Shown here piece by piece: positions 11,643 through 23,652 of a stretch of DNA of 64,000 bases. A program made the position numbers and the translations under genes. The stretch covers positions 27,169,001-27,233,000 of the forward strand of contig OX392545.1 of assembly GCA_947623455.1 (NCBI GenBank), in the 5' to 3' direction. The notes beneath the pieces were generated by a model, which saw nothing but the letters and a program-made list of their open reading frames with translations, did no database searches and was not told the origin of the DNA. Each line of letters starts with the position of its first letter. The first letter of the stretch is position 1. This DNA is from Mimachlamys varia. Its lineage: Eukaryota; Mollusca; Bivalvia; Pectinida; Pectinidae.

Positions 11643-11824
11643 CTAATTTCCTTGGTCCCCAGAGATTGACGTTATCAACATATTTTACTGTTTACAGTTA
11701 CACTTTGTTTTGCTCTGTGCACCTCCAAAGTGCGTTGAAGCAAAATTAATTTCTCAGTATCAGCAACTTTGTGGATGAGACAAGATAAGTTTGATCCATT
11801 GTTTTGAAATGTATGGTTGCATAA

Positions 11825-12279
11825 TACTGTATGTCCGATTTTTTTAGCAAGTGTCTAATTTTCGCAATGTTCGTGAAAACACTTCATTGTGAAAAATAAA
11901 ATATTGCTCAAATTGGTTTCATTATACAGTATGAAGATGCAGTACAAATTTTTTTTTAAAGATTACTATTAGGTGCAAAATGATTGGTAAAACTGTATGA
12001 TTACCTCAAAGCACAACCTGATGTAGCTTTAGTGGCACTACAACAGAATATTTTCGTGCTGCTGTATCTTTTGCAATAACATTTGATGCACTGCCCAAGG
12101 GTTATCAATAAATTTAACTGTGCATTTCTCATTTGTTTGTGTTATATAATTATGATACATACACTAAAAATAATGATTGTAGCTGGATCACCGTTAAAAA
12201 TAAAATACGCTAAAACCTATGATTTTGTACAGAAAACACGAAATTTAGCATATACGCTTCAAAAACCGATATACAGTAT
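11825..12279. mobile_element. Probable MITE with ~20-bp imperfect inverted ends
   Basis: The left end TACTGTATGTCCGATTTTT is mirrored by aaaaaccgatatacagta near 12279. The interior of roughly 410 bp is AT-rich without a gene. It lies in the intron between exons 1 and 2 of gene 1. The ends are imperfect and no target duplication was clear. Confidence 0.5.
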
Positions 12280-12802
12280 AATGACTTGCTGACTTTGAAG
12301 CCGACATTGCTCCTCTGAAATCTGCATCGGGTATCAGCCAGGTAATTTTTTTTTTTTACCTGTGACCAATCGTATACAGTGCTTAGATATATGGCTTCAA
12401 TTTACTGTGATTATCTTGGGTGTAGAAAGTCAAAGTGAGCTCAACAGGTGGAATATTGAGGATGGATTTTCAGCTTTATTCTGGTCTGGACTATTTAAAG
12501 TCCTCTATACCAGTCTCACAATAGATACATAAATAACATACATCATATACTTTACCCGATATACATCTACATTGTTCTCTATATCTTGATTTTGCTCTCA
12601 AACTTATTAATTCATTGACTTTATGGAATTTAAATTATTCAAACTTAAACAGTTAATACAGAAATACACAATAAAATCTGTTTTAGTTTAATCTGTTAAT
12701 TTAGCCAGTGTAATAATGAAACCATTGGCTGAAATCACTGTTAGCACTAAAGGAATGATTTCACTGGCAGAAGTGATTAAGATAAGATATTTCTGTTTTC
12801 AG

Positions 12803-12907
12803 ACTTGAACGTCACGATCGGACACCTGATGGATACCAAGACAGCCATGTCAGGGGCGGTCAGTATGGAGTTATTCCCCCTGTGCATCATCGTGAGAAAA
12901 ACAAAAG
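12803..12907 (+). CDS. Gene 1, exon 2
   Basis: The acceptor is tctgttttcag and the donor AAAAG|gtacaa. Entry and exit are both phase 2, which keeps the frame continuous from exon 1 and into exon 3. It adds residues 45-78, which are Arg/His/Gly-rich and include GGQYGVIPPVHHREKNK. It is bounded by long non-coding sequence on both sides. No domain was recognised. Confidence 0.85.
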
Positions 12908-13005
12908 GTACAAAAAGATGCATAACGTAAGGGCTGTTCTACTGGTTAACCATGTGGGAGGGATGGGAGGCTCTTTTTCAGAGACCCCCCCTCCCCCCTA
13001 AAATA

Positions 13006-13370
13006 TTTAAAGGCCCAATATCAAAACTTCAGGAATTTTTTTGTGATTCTACCCATGCAAAAACAAGCCTAAAATGAAGTAAACCCAAGCGGTAACTAAC
13101 AAGAAAGTCTTGACAAAAAATCTGAAGAATTGGAAATAATTCAGGTGGGGCCCACTTCAGCAACAAACCGAAGTGAGAAGACGGTTCAAAATGGACGCGT
13201 GTTTACAAATGCTGAGTTTGAACTGCTGCTGTACTGGTAACCGTGTAAGAATTCATCTTGAATATTGCTAATATCAGTTAATCTTAACTAAATCTATGAA
13301 TAAAATCAGTTTTTAGGCTTGATTTTTCGCTTCAAGATTTGCCGAAAGTTACGTATATTTGGCCTTTAAA
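13006..13370. mobile_element. MITE, family G, copy 1
   Basis: The ends are tttaaaggcccaata and the mirrored tatttggcctttaaa. The interior includes caggtggggcccacttc and ggcttgatttttcgcttca. A second copy in the opposite orientation lies at 62071-62463, and the same terminus ends a different sequence at 40134. It lies in the intron between exons 2 and 3 of gene 1. Confidence 0.85.
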
Positions 13371-14244
13371 GTGATTTGATATCAGGAATGGTTGGCAGAT
13401 CTGGTTTTAACCCTACCACCCATGGATTGATATACTAATACAGGTGCCTCTCGCCTCCCCACATGATAACTTTAAATTTGTAATAGCCGTAAAGATGAAT
13501 ATAATATAAATGAAAAATTTTACCAACTAGCAAGGCTTTGGTAAGTTTTCAGCTTCTTAATGGTCCATCTGTGCTGCATCTATCATTCGTCCATCCAATG
13601 GTGTTTGAATAATTTCTGTTGTCGCCAGCTTAGATGATCATAATTATCTGGGTAGAAGCTTATGCTGGAATGAAGAAATGAATTTGTTGAAATGAATTCC
13701 CTTGATCCACTTCCAAGGTCAGAATGGTCCAATATGTTAAAAAGAACTTTAAATACATTTACTTCTTCTGAATAAATCATTCAAAAAGTGAAAAGCTTGT
13801 AGATACTGATTTGCAGTATTACTGGATCTAAGTGAATCAACACTAGAAAGTCATATCTGTAAAATAAATTAAAAAAATTCCTGCCACTTGAAGAATTCAC
13901 AGTAAGAAATATTAAATTAAATCTCAGCTTCAACGTCACTGAAGTTTTTATTTTTTACATTATGTATGGAATCATTCCTATCTCCCATCTAAATTTTTGA
14001 AGCTTGATTCAGAGATGAAAATGTTTGATTTGAACCTTTTTGAGAATTTCATTGTAATGTAAACTTTAAAATTTTTCCCACTTAAAAGATTGAGTAACAT
14101 AATTTTCAGCCTCTTTGCCATAAGTCTATTTTCATTTCTGTCGATTATCATTTGATTATTTTATCATTTCACATTATTGAAGTCATTCCTGTGTGGTAAA
14201 AAAGAGAATTTTCTTCCTACATACTTTTTACTTACTTTGTACAG

Positions 14245-14593
14245 CCCAGCAGTAGACTATGACAGTTGGGGTGAAGAAAGTGATGAAGAAGATGACTACC
14301 AGCAGCCTCAGTATTATATGCCCCAGCCTCTACCCTATGGGTACCCCACCTATGTGCCCCCTGGAGGCCCCCAGCCTGTTGTGTTTGGACCCCCTTTCCC
14401 TATGTATTACCCCCCACCCCCACAGTATCGCGGGAAAAATAGGCGCAGTAAGGACAAACGGCGACACAAATCGCCAGAACACAGATCATATAGAAATGAT
14501 CCCCCGCTACACCATTCTATACCCGGTCAGGACGTGTACGGCTCACATCCCCGGGTACCTTCAGTCAAGGATGATGTCCTCAAGAGATACAAG
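14245..14593 (+). CDS. Gene 1, exon 3 (acidic, Pro/Tyr-rich, basic)
   Basis: The acceptor is cttactttgtacag and the donor TACAAG|gtaaga; it exits in phase 0. It encodes residues 80-195. An acidic patch GEESDEEDDY (88-97) is followed by about 44 residues of Pro/Tyr/Gln-rich sequence (98-141) and a basic patch GKNRRSKDKRRHK (142-154) that could act in nuclear targeting or nucleic-acid binding. That role is inference from composition only. This is the longest exon and has the most obvious coding composition in gene 1. An open frame in another phase across it is a shadow. Confidence 0.9.
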
Positions 14594-14680
14594 GTAAGAC
14601 TTATTTTACATAACACCCCCCCCCCCTCCCCCAACCTTCAAAGTTAGGGGTAGGAGGTATATTGCTATCAGGTTGTCATT

Positions 14681-14985
14681 TCCATCTGATTATTTCCATG
14701 CCTTTCCATAAACTTCTCTTTCTCTTCCATGTCAAGATCTGACAACATCCCATAGTGGGTCGCGCTTAGGTGAACTTTTGCATTTAATGTAATTTAATTG
14801 GCTAATAGCCAATCAAATTACAAATTACTTCTTTCAGAACCTTGAATGTGAGTTTTTGAGGCGACACAGCTTGCATAATCCAAATCTGTATGTTAGGCAT
14901 TTCGATACAAACAAGTTATGTGCAATGTTGTAAAGAAATGACTTGCTTCAGATGACAGTGTCATTGGAAAATTCTACTAGTGTCA
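14681..14985 (+). mobile_element. Diverged MULE-like element, old copy
   Basis: This stretch follows the element at 44992-45370 in the same order: ccatctgatt, aaacttctct, agatctgacaacatccca, tagccaatcaaattac, tttttgaggcgacac, gcttgcataa, gatgacagtgtcattggaaa. It carries more differences than the 44992 and 63810 copies share with each other, so it is an older insertion in the gene 1 intron. Confidence 0.65.
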
Positions 14986-15228
14986 AGTTAGTCCAAAGGG
15001 TTCTTCCTCTCTTACCCACTAAATATTTGGACGGCTGGTGGGAGCGAGAGTCAGAATTCTTGCGGGATCTCTTGTCGCGCTGCCATTTTCAATCAGATGT
15101 GAGGAAGATGGTAATTTTTTAGAAATGGGTCGAGACAGTTTGTATGCGACCTCATGTGACTTGATTAAATATGTAGGTTTGTAGAAAAATATCTGTTCTT
15201 TCCATTGATACCTAATTTGCATGTTATC
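14986..15228 (-). mobile_element. Palindromic repeat, family E, copy 2 (uninterrupted)
   Basis: The order and sequence match 8550-9310 without the tRNA-like insert. At about 15175-15182 the sequence is continuous where the other copy is split, which makes this the empty target site. The 31-bp minisatellite begins directly at its end. Confidence 0.7.
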
Positions 15229-17325
15229 GAATGAAACGATGACATCTATGTGGCATGGGCAAGGGAATGAAACGATGACATCTAGGTGGGCAAGGGAATG
15301 AAACTATGACATCTAGGTGGGCAAGGGAATGAAACGATGACATCTAAGTGGGCAAGGGAATGAAACGATGACATCTAGGTGTAGGCAAGGGAATGAAACA
15401 ATGACATCTATGTGGGCAAGGGAATGAAACGATGACATAAAGACAAGGGAATGAAACAATGACATCTATGGGCAAGGGAATGAAACAATGACATCTATGT
15501 GGGCAAGGGAATGAAACAATGACATCTATGTGGGCAAGGGAATGAAACAATGACATCTATGGGCAAGGGAATGAAACAATGACATCTATGTGGGCAAGGG
15601 AATGAAACGATGACATCTAGGTGGGCAAGGGAATGAAACGATGACATCTATGTGGGCAAGGGAATGAAACGATGACATCTAGGTGGGCAAGGGAATGAAA
15701 CGATGACATCTAAGTGGGTAAGGGAATGAAATGATGACATTTAGGTGGGCAAGGGAATGAAACGATGACATCTAAGTGGGCAAGGGAATGAAACGATGAC
15801 ATCTAAGTGGGCAAGGGAATGAAACGATGACATCTAAGTGGGCAAGGGAATGAAACGATGACATCTAGGTGTAGGCAAGGGAATGAAACAATGACATCTA
15901 TGCGGGCAAGTTAATGAAACGATGACATCTAGGTGGCAAAAAGAATGAAACGATGACATCTAAATGGGCAACGGAATGAAACAATGACATCTAGGTGGGT
16001 AAGGGAATGAAATGATGACATTTAGGTGGACAAGGGAATGAAACGATGACATCTAGGTGGGCAAGGGAATGAAACGATGACATCTAGGTGGGCAAGGGAG
16101 TGAAACGGTGACATCTAGGTGGACAAGGGAATGAAACGATGACATCTAGGTGGACAAGGGAATGAAACGATGACATCTAGGTGGGCAAGGGAATGAAACG
16201 ATGACATCTAGGTGGGCAAGGGAATGAAACGATGACATCTAGGTGGGCAAGGGAATGAAACGATGACATCTAGGTGGACAAGGGAATGAAACGATGACAT
16301 CTATGTTGGCAAGGGAATGAAACGATGACATCTATGTGGGCAAGGGAATGAAACGATGACATAAAGACAAGGGAATGAAACAATGACATCTATGTGGGCA
16401 AGGGAATGAAACGATGACATCTAGGTGGGCAAGGGAATGAAACGATGACATCTTGGTGGCCAAAAGAATAAGACGATGACATCTAGGTGGCCAAAAGAAT
16501 GAAATGATGACATCTAAATGGGCAACGGAATGAAACAATGACATCTAGGTGGGTAAGGGAATAAAATGATGACATTTAGGTGGACAAGGGAATGAAACAA
16601 TGACATCTAGGTGGGCAAGGGTATGATACGATGACATCTAGGTGGACAAGGGAATGAAACGATGACACCTATTGGGGCAAGGGAATGAAACGATGACATC
16701 TAGGTGGACAAGGGAATGAAACGATGACATCTAGGTGGACAAGGGAATGAAACGATGACATCTAGGTGGGCAAGGGTATGATACGATGACATCTAGGTGG
16801 ACAAGGGTATGATACGATGACATCTAGGTGGACAAGGGTATGATACGATGACATCTAGGTGGGCAAGGGTATGAAACAATGACATCTAGGTGGACAAGGG
16901 TATGATACGATGACATCTAGGTGGACAAGGGAATGATACGATGACATCTAGGTGGACAAGGGTATGAAACAATGACATCTAGGTGGACAAGGGAATGAAA
17001 AGATGACATCTAGGTGGGCAAGGGAATGAAACGATGACATCTAGGTGGACAAGGGAATGAAACAATGACATCTAGGTGGACAAGGGAATGAAACGATGAC
17101 ATCTAGGTGGGCAAGGGTATGATACGATGACATCTAGGTGGACAAGGGAATGAAACGATGACATCTATTGGCAAGGGAATGAAACAATGACATCTAGGTA
17201 GGCAAAGGAATGAAACGATGACATCTATATGTACAAGGGAATGAAACGATGACATCTAGGTGGGCAAGGGAATGAAACGATGACATCAAATGGGCAAAGG
17301 AATGAAACAATGACATATATGGGCA
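15229..17325 (+). repeat. 2.1-kb minisatellite of a 31-bp unit in a gene 1 intron
   Basis: About 65-70 units of 31 bp repeat head to tail; the consensus begins gaatgaaacgatgacatct and ends aggtgggcaagg. Variants include cgatg/caatg, taggtg/tatgtg, gggc/ggac and gtatgatacg. Some variant strings recur at a distance. 'gatgacataaagacaaggga' is found near 15431 and 16348, and a taaatgggcaacgg...gggtaaggga run near 15959 and 16513, so blocks of many units have been copied within the array. Minus-strand open frames reading MSLFHS... are artefacts. There are no spacers, so this is not CRISPR-like. Confidence 0.95.
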
Positions 17326-17569
17326 AGTGTTAAACAAAGGTAAACAGGAAAAAAATAGCCGAATTTTTCGGTCCTACAAGATAATTATTATTTCTTCACA
17401 CTATTGTAATGTTTTCTACTTTTGTGTAGATAGGATTGTTATTGTACAGCCGAAAAAGTCAGTTGATTTCATACCACCACATACACTACATGTCATTACT
17501 AGTATGCATCTGATTTTCTCTAGTCGTTAGTCTGATTGAGGTGCCAATGTAGTCATCGAAACATCCTAT

Positions 17570-17720
17570 TGGTTGTGTTATGATATCTTTAATTCTGATT
17601 TCGAATTATTGTGTTTACTCTGTGTAACAGTATATATACCCATGGTATACAGGCTCTCTGGGCCTCTTGTTATAACATCTATTTTGATTTCGTATTCTGT
17701 TTACTACTTTGTGTTTACAG
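17570..17720 (+). repeat. Tandem duplication of an intron 3' end with a spare splice acceptor
   Basis: A segment ending tgtaacagtatatataccc (about 17625-17642) is repeated about 80 bp downstream as tgtttacagtatatataccc. The second is the acceptor used by exon 4. Upstream of each, gttat..atct and tgatttcg words align as well. Between the copies lies gggcctcttgtta, the same 3' terminal word that ends the Helitron-like elements in this window. Confidence 0.6.
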
Positions 17721-17798
17721 TATATATACCCGCGGGATAGTCCGTTTACCCCGCCGGCTGGGGAGACACTAGTAGAACAACGATACAGAGGTGACATT
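17721..17798 (+). CDS. Gene 1, exon 4
   Basis: The acceptor is tttgtgtttacag and the donor ACATT|gtaagt, with phase 0 at both sides. Twenty-six codons (residues 196-221) begin YIYPRDSPFTPPAGETLVEQ. The first three codons are duplicated upstream along with the acceptor (17570-17720). Confidence 0.85.
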
Positions 17799-18699
17799 GT
17801 AAGTATAGAGGTATAGCTGTAATTTTGTAGATATGAATATTAATGTTGTGGAATTTGTTTTTTAATCAATTAATTGCTTTTGTTTTGAGTTGTGAAGAAT
17901 TAATTTGGATCAATGCGAATATAAGATTCTGTTGTATTAGTATATTAGACCATTAAATGACAGGTTCTTGTCCAGTTTCTTCGAATCTCATTAGAAAATA
18001 AAGTCAAGTCTTTAAAATAATATCAATTAATAATTCTGACATTAACAAGTTAAAATTTTCACTTGAGAACAATGATTATCTCCCTTCCTTGATAAATATA
18101 TCTTCTATGAATTTTTTGAAATATGAAAAATAAATTCATCATGGTTTGTGTCACATCAAAAAAAATGATATATTGATTTAAATATGACTGGCTTATATAT
18201 ATATGATCATGATGTTCTTTTGATTAAAGCCTAAAATTGACTGTATTTCTCACTTAAAGCTATGAAAAAGAAGCTAGTTTTATTTTAGATCTGTGAAGTA
18301 CAAAGGTACTAGACATTTTGATTATCAGTTTTAAGCTAGAGTAAATGTTAATATATGCTGTGTGAGCTTTGCCTATAAAGAAATTCTTCCAGTATTAATA
18401 GTAAAAAAAATAATAATCGTAGTTTTTGATTTGTTTATGAAATAATCTGTGCTGCAGCATTTTGAAGAAAAACCACCCAGATGATTTCATCAATTATTCA
18501 ACAATTTCCAAGGTTTTGTTGTTAAACTATGAATCTGAAATTTTATTCTGAAAAGAATCAAATTGTACTTGTATAATGCAAAGGTGAGATTTAGTAGAAA
18601 TTCTCAGGTGTGTAATTATATAAGGACATGGATTAATTAGCAGATCATTTAGAACAAAAATTCATGTATTTCCAGATCTTTTGGCTGAAGTACATAATT

Positions 18700-19250
18700 A
18701 AGGCAGAATTATGGTTCAAGTACATGTATGTGACTATTAGCAGATACCAAGGCCATGTGTTAGCAGATGTTTTAGACCAAGGCCATGTATTAGCAGATGT
18801 TTTAGACCAAGGCCATGTATTGGCATGTTTTAAAGATCAAGGACATAAATAAGCAAATATTTTAGCTCAATGATTATATATAAGCAGATTTGTTTTATCA
18901 AGGACATGTACTAAAAAGATCTTTTGACTCAATGACATAAATAAAGCAGATCTTTTAGATCAAGGACATCAGGGTTTGCGTTTAAGCTGTCCCTATATCT
19001 TTTTCAACCAAAACTGAAAAGGACCCCACTAATTTTCAGGAATCCCATTTGAACTATGCATTTATTTAGGAAAGGACCCCATTTATAAAATACCTAGCGC
19101 AAACCCTGGACATGTATTTAAAGATCTTTTACTCACGGATGTGTATTAAACTATCTTTTGGCTTAATGGCATGTAATAGCAGATCTTTTGAATCCAGGAC
19201 ATGTACTAAAAGATCTTTTGGCTCAAGGACAGGCATTAGCAAATCTTTTA
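18700..19250 (+). repeat. Degenerate minisatellite, ~30-33-bp units
   Basis: About a dozen imperfect units of the type ggccatgtattagcagatg + ttttagaccaa or aaagatcttttggctcaa repeat across an intron of gene 1. A 139-bp MITE (18970-19108) sits inside one unit. The open frames over it are read-through of the repeat. Confidence 0.8.
18970..19108. mobile_element. 139-bp MITE with target duplication gacat
   Basis: The ends CAGGGTTTGCG and CGCAAACCCTG are exact inverted repeats of 11 bp. gacat is found directly outside both (18965-18969 and 19109-19113). Removing the element restores the minisatellite word aaggacatgta, which independently confirms the insertion. Confidence 0.9.
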
Positions 19251-20016
19251 TGTAAGAAGAAGACATCAGGAATTAGGCTGCAAATATTTTCTACAAATTG
19301 TAATATTACAAGCACAGCATCAAAACAAGGACATGATAAGATTGTGGGATATCTAATTAATGCAATCATTGTTATTTATCTGATAAAACTCTCAATTAAC
19401 AACCTGTCTGGATTTATATCTACCTTGATATTATTTAGGTAAATAGACTTATATTTCTGTTTTTTAACTGGTAATGGGAATAAAACTTCTCCTCATCTAT
19501 ATCTTGATCAATGCAGCTTCTCTTGTTGATAATTTCTGTAGATTCATGCATTAAATATTTTCCAAATTTATATATCTTAACAAATTTAAAAACAATTTTT
19601 ATTTACGATTTTTTTTTTTTTTACGTAAAGAAAAAAAATATAGTAAGCAAAGATACAGTATTGAATTTTGCTTAATTACTCGGGTTGGCCCAAATGTTAC
19701 GTGTGGTTGTTTCAATCAGTTAAAGGCAGTGACTGTGTCTTTATAAAAAAACTGAACCACATCAACTTCAGGTCCTGAATTAGCTACCCATAAAGTTACT
19801 TGAAATAGGTGTCCATGGTAATTGCAGAAATGTTCAAATGCATCCTAATATGATGATCAGTTATTTTAACAACTTTACAATGTACCCGGTATATATATAC
19901 AGGAAAATTCATGAAGGTAATCTCTTAGATCTACCTTTTTCATTGTAATGAAATATCTGTTCAAACAAAATAATGTTAATATTTCTGAATCATTCAATAT
20001 ACATTAATTGTTTATT

Positions 20017-20112
20017 TAAGCAATGAATGTTTTGGCAAATGTTGTTACAGTCCTATAACAACAATGTGTGTTATAAGACTGTAATAATGTTTGCTTAAAT
20101 GTTCATTACTTA
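20017..20112. repeat. ~95-bp hairpin
   Basis: aagcaatgaatgttttggca on the left is mirrored by gcttaaatgttcattactt on the right, with gttacagtcctata / tataagactgtaa forming the inner stem. It is probably a small foldback element in the gene 1 intron. Confidence 0.7.
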
Positions 20113-20339
20113 TATTTACATTTCGGTAGACATTTGTGCTTTATTTAGTTACTTCAAACCAATTTTGAACAGCAGCTCAGAGCAGACAACAATGAAAGTA
20201 ATGATGTCACAATAGCAACTTCTGTTTTAGTCTGAGGCATTGGGTGTTATAGGCGTATGACAGCAACTGCCTCTTAGCATAATGTCAAAAGGAAAGTGCA
20301 GAGCAAATGTAAATATATGATGTATTACCATCTTATCAA

Positions 20340-20600
20340 GTACAATGGCATCCAATAGAAATAAATTTAACATTTATGGGTTTGGTTTCTGGCCAATGGA
20401 AAACTATAACATCTATGAATATGGTCCCCGACCAATGAAATGTAGTGTTACAAGAGTTTGGTGTGGTTGCTAACCAACAGAGTATGGCGTTGTTTGGTTT
20501 TCACTTTTCAGCCAATGGGTTTCATTGTAACATCTGTAAATACAAACCCTGACCAATGAAATGTAGCGTCACAAATGTGGTGTGGTTTTCAGCCAATCAT
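20340..20600 (+). repeat. Short repeats rich in CCAAT words before exon 5
   Basis: Two to three imperfect copies of a roughly 170-bp block carry 'gaccaatgaaatgtag', 'ctggccaatgg/cagccaatgg' and 'aacatctatgaata/aacatctgtaaata'. They end about 15 bp before the acceptor of exon 5. Six or more CCAAT words occur, but nothing else suggests a promoter. Confidence 0.6.
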
Positions 20601-20614
20601 GTTACTTTTTACAG

Positions 20615-20749
20615 GATTCGTTGGTGTATTTTCACTTCACTGACCACCCGTTGTTTGCGGAGGACACGGTCGATTGGTTGACTAATGACTTACTAGAAGA
20701 TATTATCCCTGATCTACTCATTGAGACTTTTACTGATATTTCTAAATTG
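20615..20749 (+). CDS. Gene 1, exon 5
   Basis: The acceptor is gttactttttacag and the donor AAATTG|gtttgt (a weak donor), phase 0 on both sides. It has 45 codons (residues 222-266). The start of the helix-forming acidic region includes HFTDHPLFAEDTVDWLTNDL and LLEDIIPDLLIETFTDIS, with regularly spaced Leu/Ile on an acidic background that suggests amphipathic helices. Confidence 0.85.
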
Positions 20750-21469
20750 GTTTGTACCTAATTAAACCAACTCACTCAGTAATCATGGAATGGCTTATAT
20801 ATTCTACAATATTGTACCTATCCTAATACTTTGGTGATTTGTCTAAACTCACACATCGCTTGCTCCTGATTTACAAAAATATTCCAGACGTAAGATATTT
20901 ATTGTTGGGAAGCTTATTTCTTACCATATTTAAAAAATGAAATTGAAATCTTGAAATTGAAATTTTACATGTAAGTGTGTTGTTCATGGTCATGATAACC
21001 TTCAAATTTTCTAGAAATGAATTTCTTGTTTTATTAATAATTTAATTGTATTAGCATAAAATGTGTAAATAAGGCAGCCCTGTCAATGTAGATTTAAAAG
21101 AGGTGATAAAATTCAAAGATACATGGAAGAAATTATCATTGTGAATCAGTTTGAGCAAGCTACTAACACTAATATTTATACCCTTTTCTGCTTCTGTAAT
21201 TCACATAGAATTTACAAATACTGAACTCCGTCAATACATTATCTTACAAATTCTTCTCAAAATTTTTGAAATCTTTAATGAGTATGTACATTTTTGCTAA
21301 AAAAGAGTACAACCCATCAATAGATAGCAAATATTTTCCTTTGAGATTTTTATTGAATTTTTATGTGAATTTATTTTGAAATGAATGGAATTGAGTCTAG
21401 AGAGTATATAATTCAGCAATACCCATTTCCTGACCTATTATACTGTTGTCTTAACAGGTCAGAAAAGTT

Positions 21470-21800
21470 CGGCAAATAGAGGGATCATTTCTTATTGAAT
21501 TTTTATCAAACCTTAGGACACCAAGGTCAAGTTTGTGAATACTTTCAAGGTCAAGGCCAAGGTTGTTTTGTTACTATTTATAGACATTTGCCATCTGACT
21601 TAATGACATCACTCAGCTTTATTTCTTCCATCAAGCTTTGTACATACTGTACCTAGGGCAATTCCAAGATGAGAATATTTGGGTGTGTATTTAAAAATTT
21701 CAAGGTCAAAGCCAAGGTCATCATTTCTACTTTGCAGATATTTGTCAATGAAATGACGCTTATTTGCATGTGAACATCTATGGGCATTTATTATTACAAA
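21470..21800. repeat. Decayed tandem repeat with 'caaggtcaaggccaaggt' words
   Basis: Two units about 165-170 bp apart share 'aaggtcaaggccaaggt' and 'aaggtcaaagccaaggtca' blocks. This word style is shared with the cores of the Helitron-like elements in this window, so it may be a remnant of one. An open frame over it is not a gene. Confidence 0.4.
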
Positions 21801-23504
21801 GTCTTGACACATTTCAACCAATTATATAATTTAATTGACAATTGAAATATATTAAATTGACCTAGTTTTAGTGTAAAATATATTTCTATACTGACACTAC
21901 CGTTTGTATTGATATATCTATACTTTAATAACATATTTCACCTAATAACTCTTTCTCACTCACTTACTCACACTTACACCATGCCTTTAAAAATACTGTA
22001 ACTCTGGGATATTTTATGTTGAAAACTTTGGGGGAATGTCTGCTGATAATAGGGTGTAAATCTTAAGTGTCAAATTCTGGTATTTCATGATTCTGTAATT
22101 TGTGCTTATAATGCTTAAAGGCTTAAAGTTATTGATGGAACTAAATTATCTATATATAGCCTTTTTTTCACAATATTCACTTAGCAAATATTTATCCTTT
22201 TAAAAATAAGTTCGGACTCTTTGATCAAATTTAATCTAAATATTTTGTTAATCCTACCTAAACATAGCAAAATTTCAAAGCTTAGCTTACACGAAAAATA
22301 TGACCCATAGAAGTTTTGGTGGGTAATGATATCATAAGCTTGAAGACAATTTGCTGATACGCTGGAGACATTATGATGCCAAATATTTGGGCATTAACAA
22401 ATTTCAGTAAAAATTTTTTGTTTGATTTTGACTCATCATAAATTACTCCAAACACCCAATTCTACAAAAATATCCAAAACATCCCAATTTAAGTACAGTA
22501 TTATCATCCTCTGCATATCTCATGTCTTAAATAAAATTACCTAGCAGGTGTCTTATAAACATTTACTTCTCTGTATAACAATTCACAGTATGTGCTTGAG
22601 TATATAGGTGAAGATTAAAATCATTTGCATTACATTGTACATAATCAATCTGTGTTATTTTTAGGGTTGAAGTCTGCATGCTGATCCTAGAGACATGAAA
22701 CTTATATTTTTTTTATGTAATGATAAGCAGTTTGAAATTTTATCTCATAGTTTCTAATATATTTCAGCCTTTTTTTTACAGAAATGTAAAAAAAAAATGA
22801 AATGATCCTGCAATTTAAGTCAGTCTGCCTTAGATCATGCATACTTAAGTATACACATATGGTAGAATAATATCTCTTGATGACTAGGTATAAATTGGGT
22901 TTGAAAAATTGCCTTTTATGCAGCCTTGAGAAAATCAATTTCATCATATTTTTAGCTTAAATTACGTTTTTGATATTCTTTAAAAGCACCATTAATTGAG
23001 TTATACAGTATTCCTTTTATTAATTATGTGGGGTTTTAATTGAGTAAGATAAAATTCTTTGTGAACAGCTTTAATTTCAATAGTACTCCCTGTGAAATAA
23101 CAGCTCTGATTGTATAAGTCAGTTTTTATTATGTGCAGCCTTTATACAATTTCACTGACACCCCTGAAATTGTAAAATGAACTATTCCTAAATACAATCT
23201 TTGAATTGGAAGAGTTCAAATGTGCCTTCAGAGGTGTATCATGTTCTGAGAAACTTTAGCAATGTTCTTTATGAAAGGCCCGAGAGTTTGACATACTTGA
23301 ATTGTAATTAGCCTGTGATATGCAGATACAGAGTTAAGAGTTAGGGACAACATTTTACTACTAGTTTAATTACAACACCTTGTACCATATATTATTGCAA
23401 AATCTGTATGCATATATTCACTGCATGAATCTGCTTGCTGCTAGATGTGATAAGACAAAATAAATTCAACTGTAAAATGCTTTCTGCCAATTTCTGGAAT
23501 TCTG

Positions 23505-23652
23505 CATCATCGGAAACCCACGGTACACTTCTCTGACTTCTGCATACCGTGGGCCAGAATCGTTGTATACCTTCGTTTCCCTGAATAAAAGTTAATTCGG
23601 AGATTGCGACCAAACAGACCGCCAGAGAAGGGTACCGTGGTTTCCAACGATG
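23505..23652. mobile_element. 148-bp MITE with ~30-bp inverted ends
   Basis: catcatcggaaacccacggt and acacttctctg on the left are mirrored by cagagaagggtaccgtgg and tttccaacgatg on the right. The interior is about 85 bp. It lies in the intron between exons 5 and 6. Confidence 0.8.

Noticed and set aside
15344..16544. Minus-strand frames reading MSLFHSLAHIDV...
   Set aside because: They are read-through of the 31-bp array. The unit length is not a multiple of three and the array lies inside an intron of gene 1.
15229..17325. A regular 31-bp repeat array resembling a CRISPR array
   Set aside because: Units are contiguous with no unique spacers, there are no cas genes, and the surroundings are eukaryotic.
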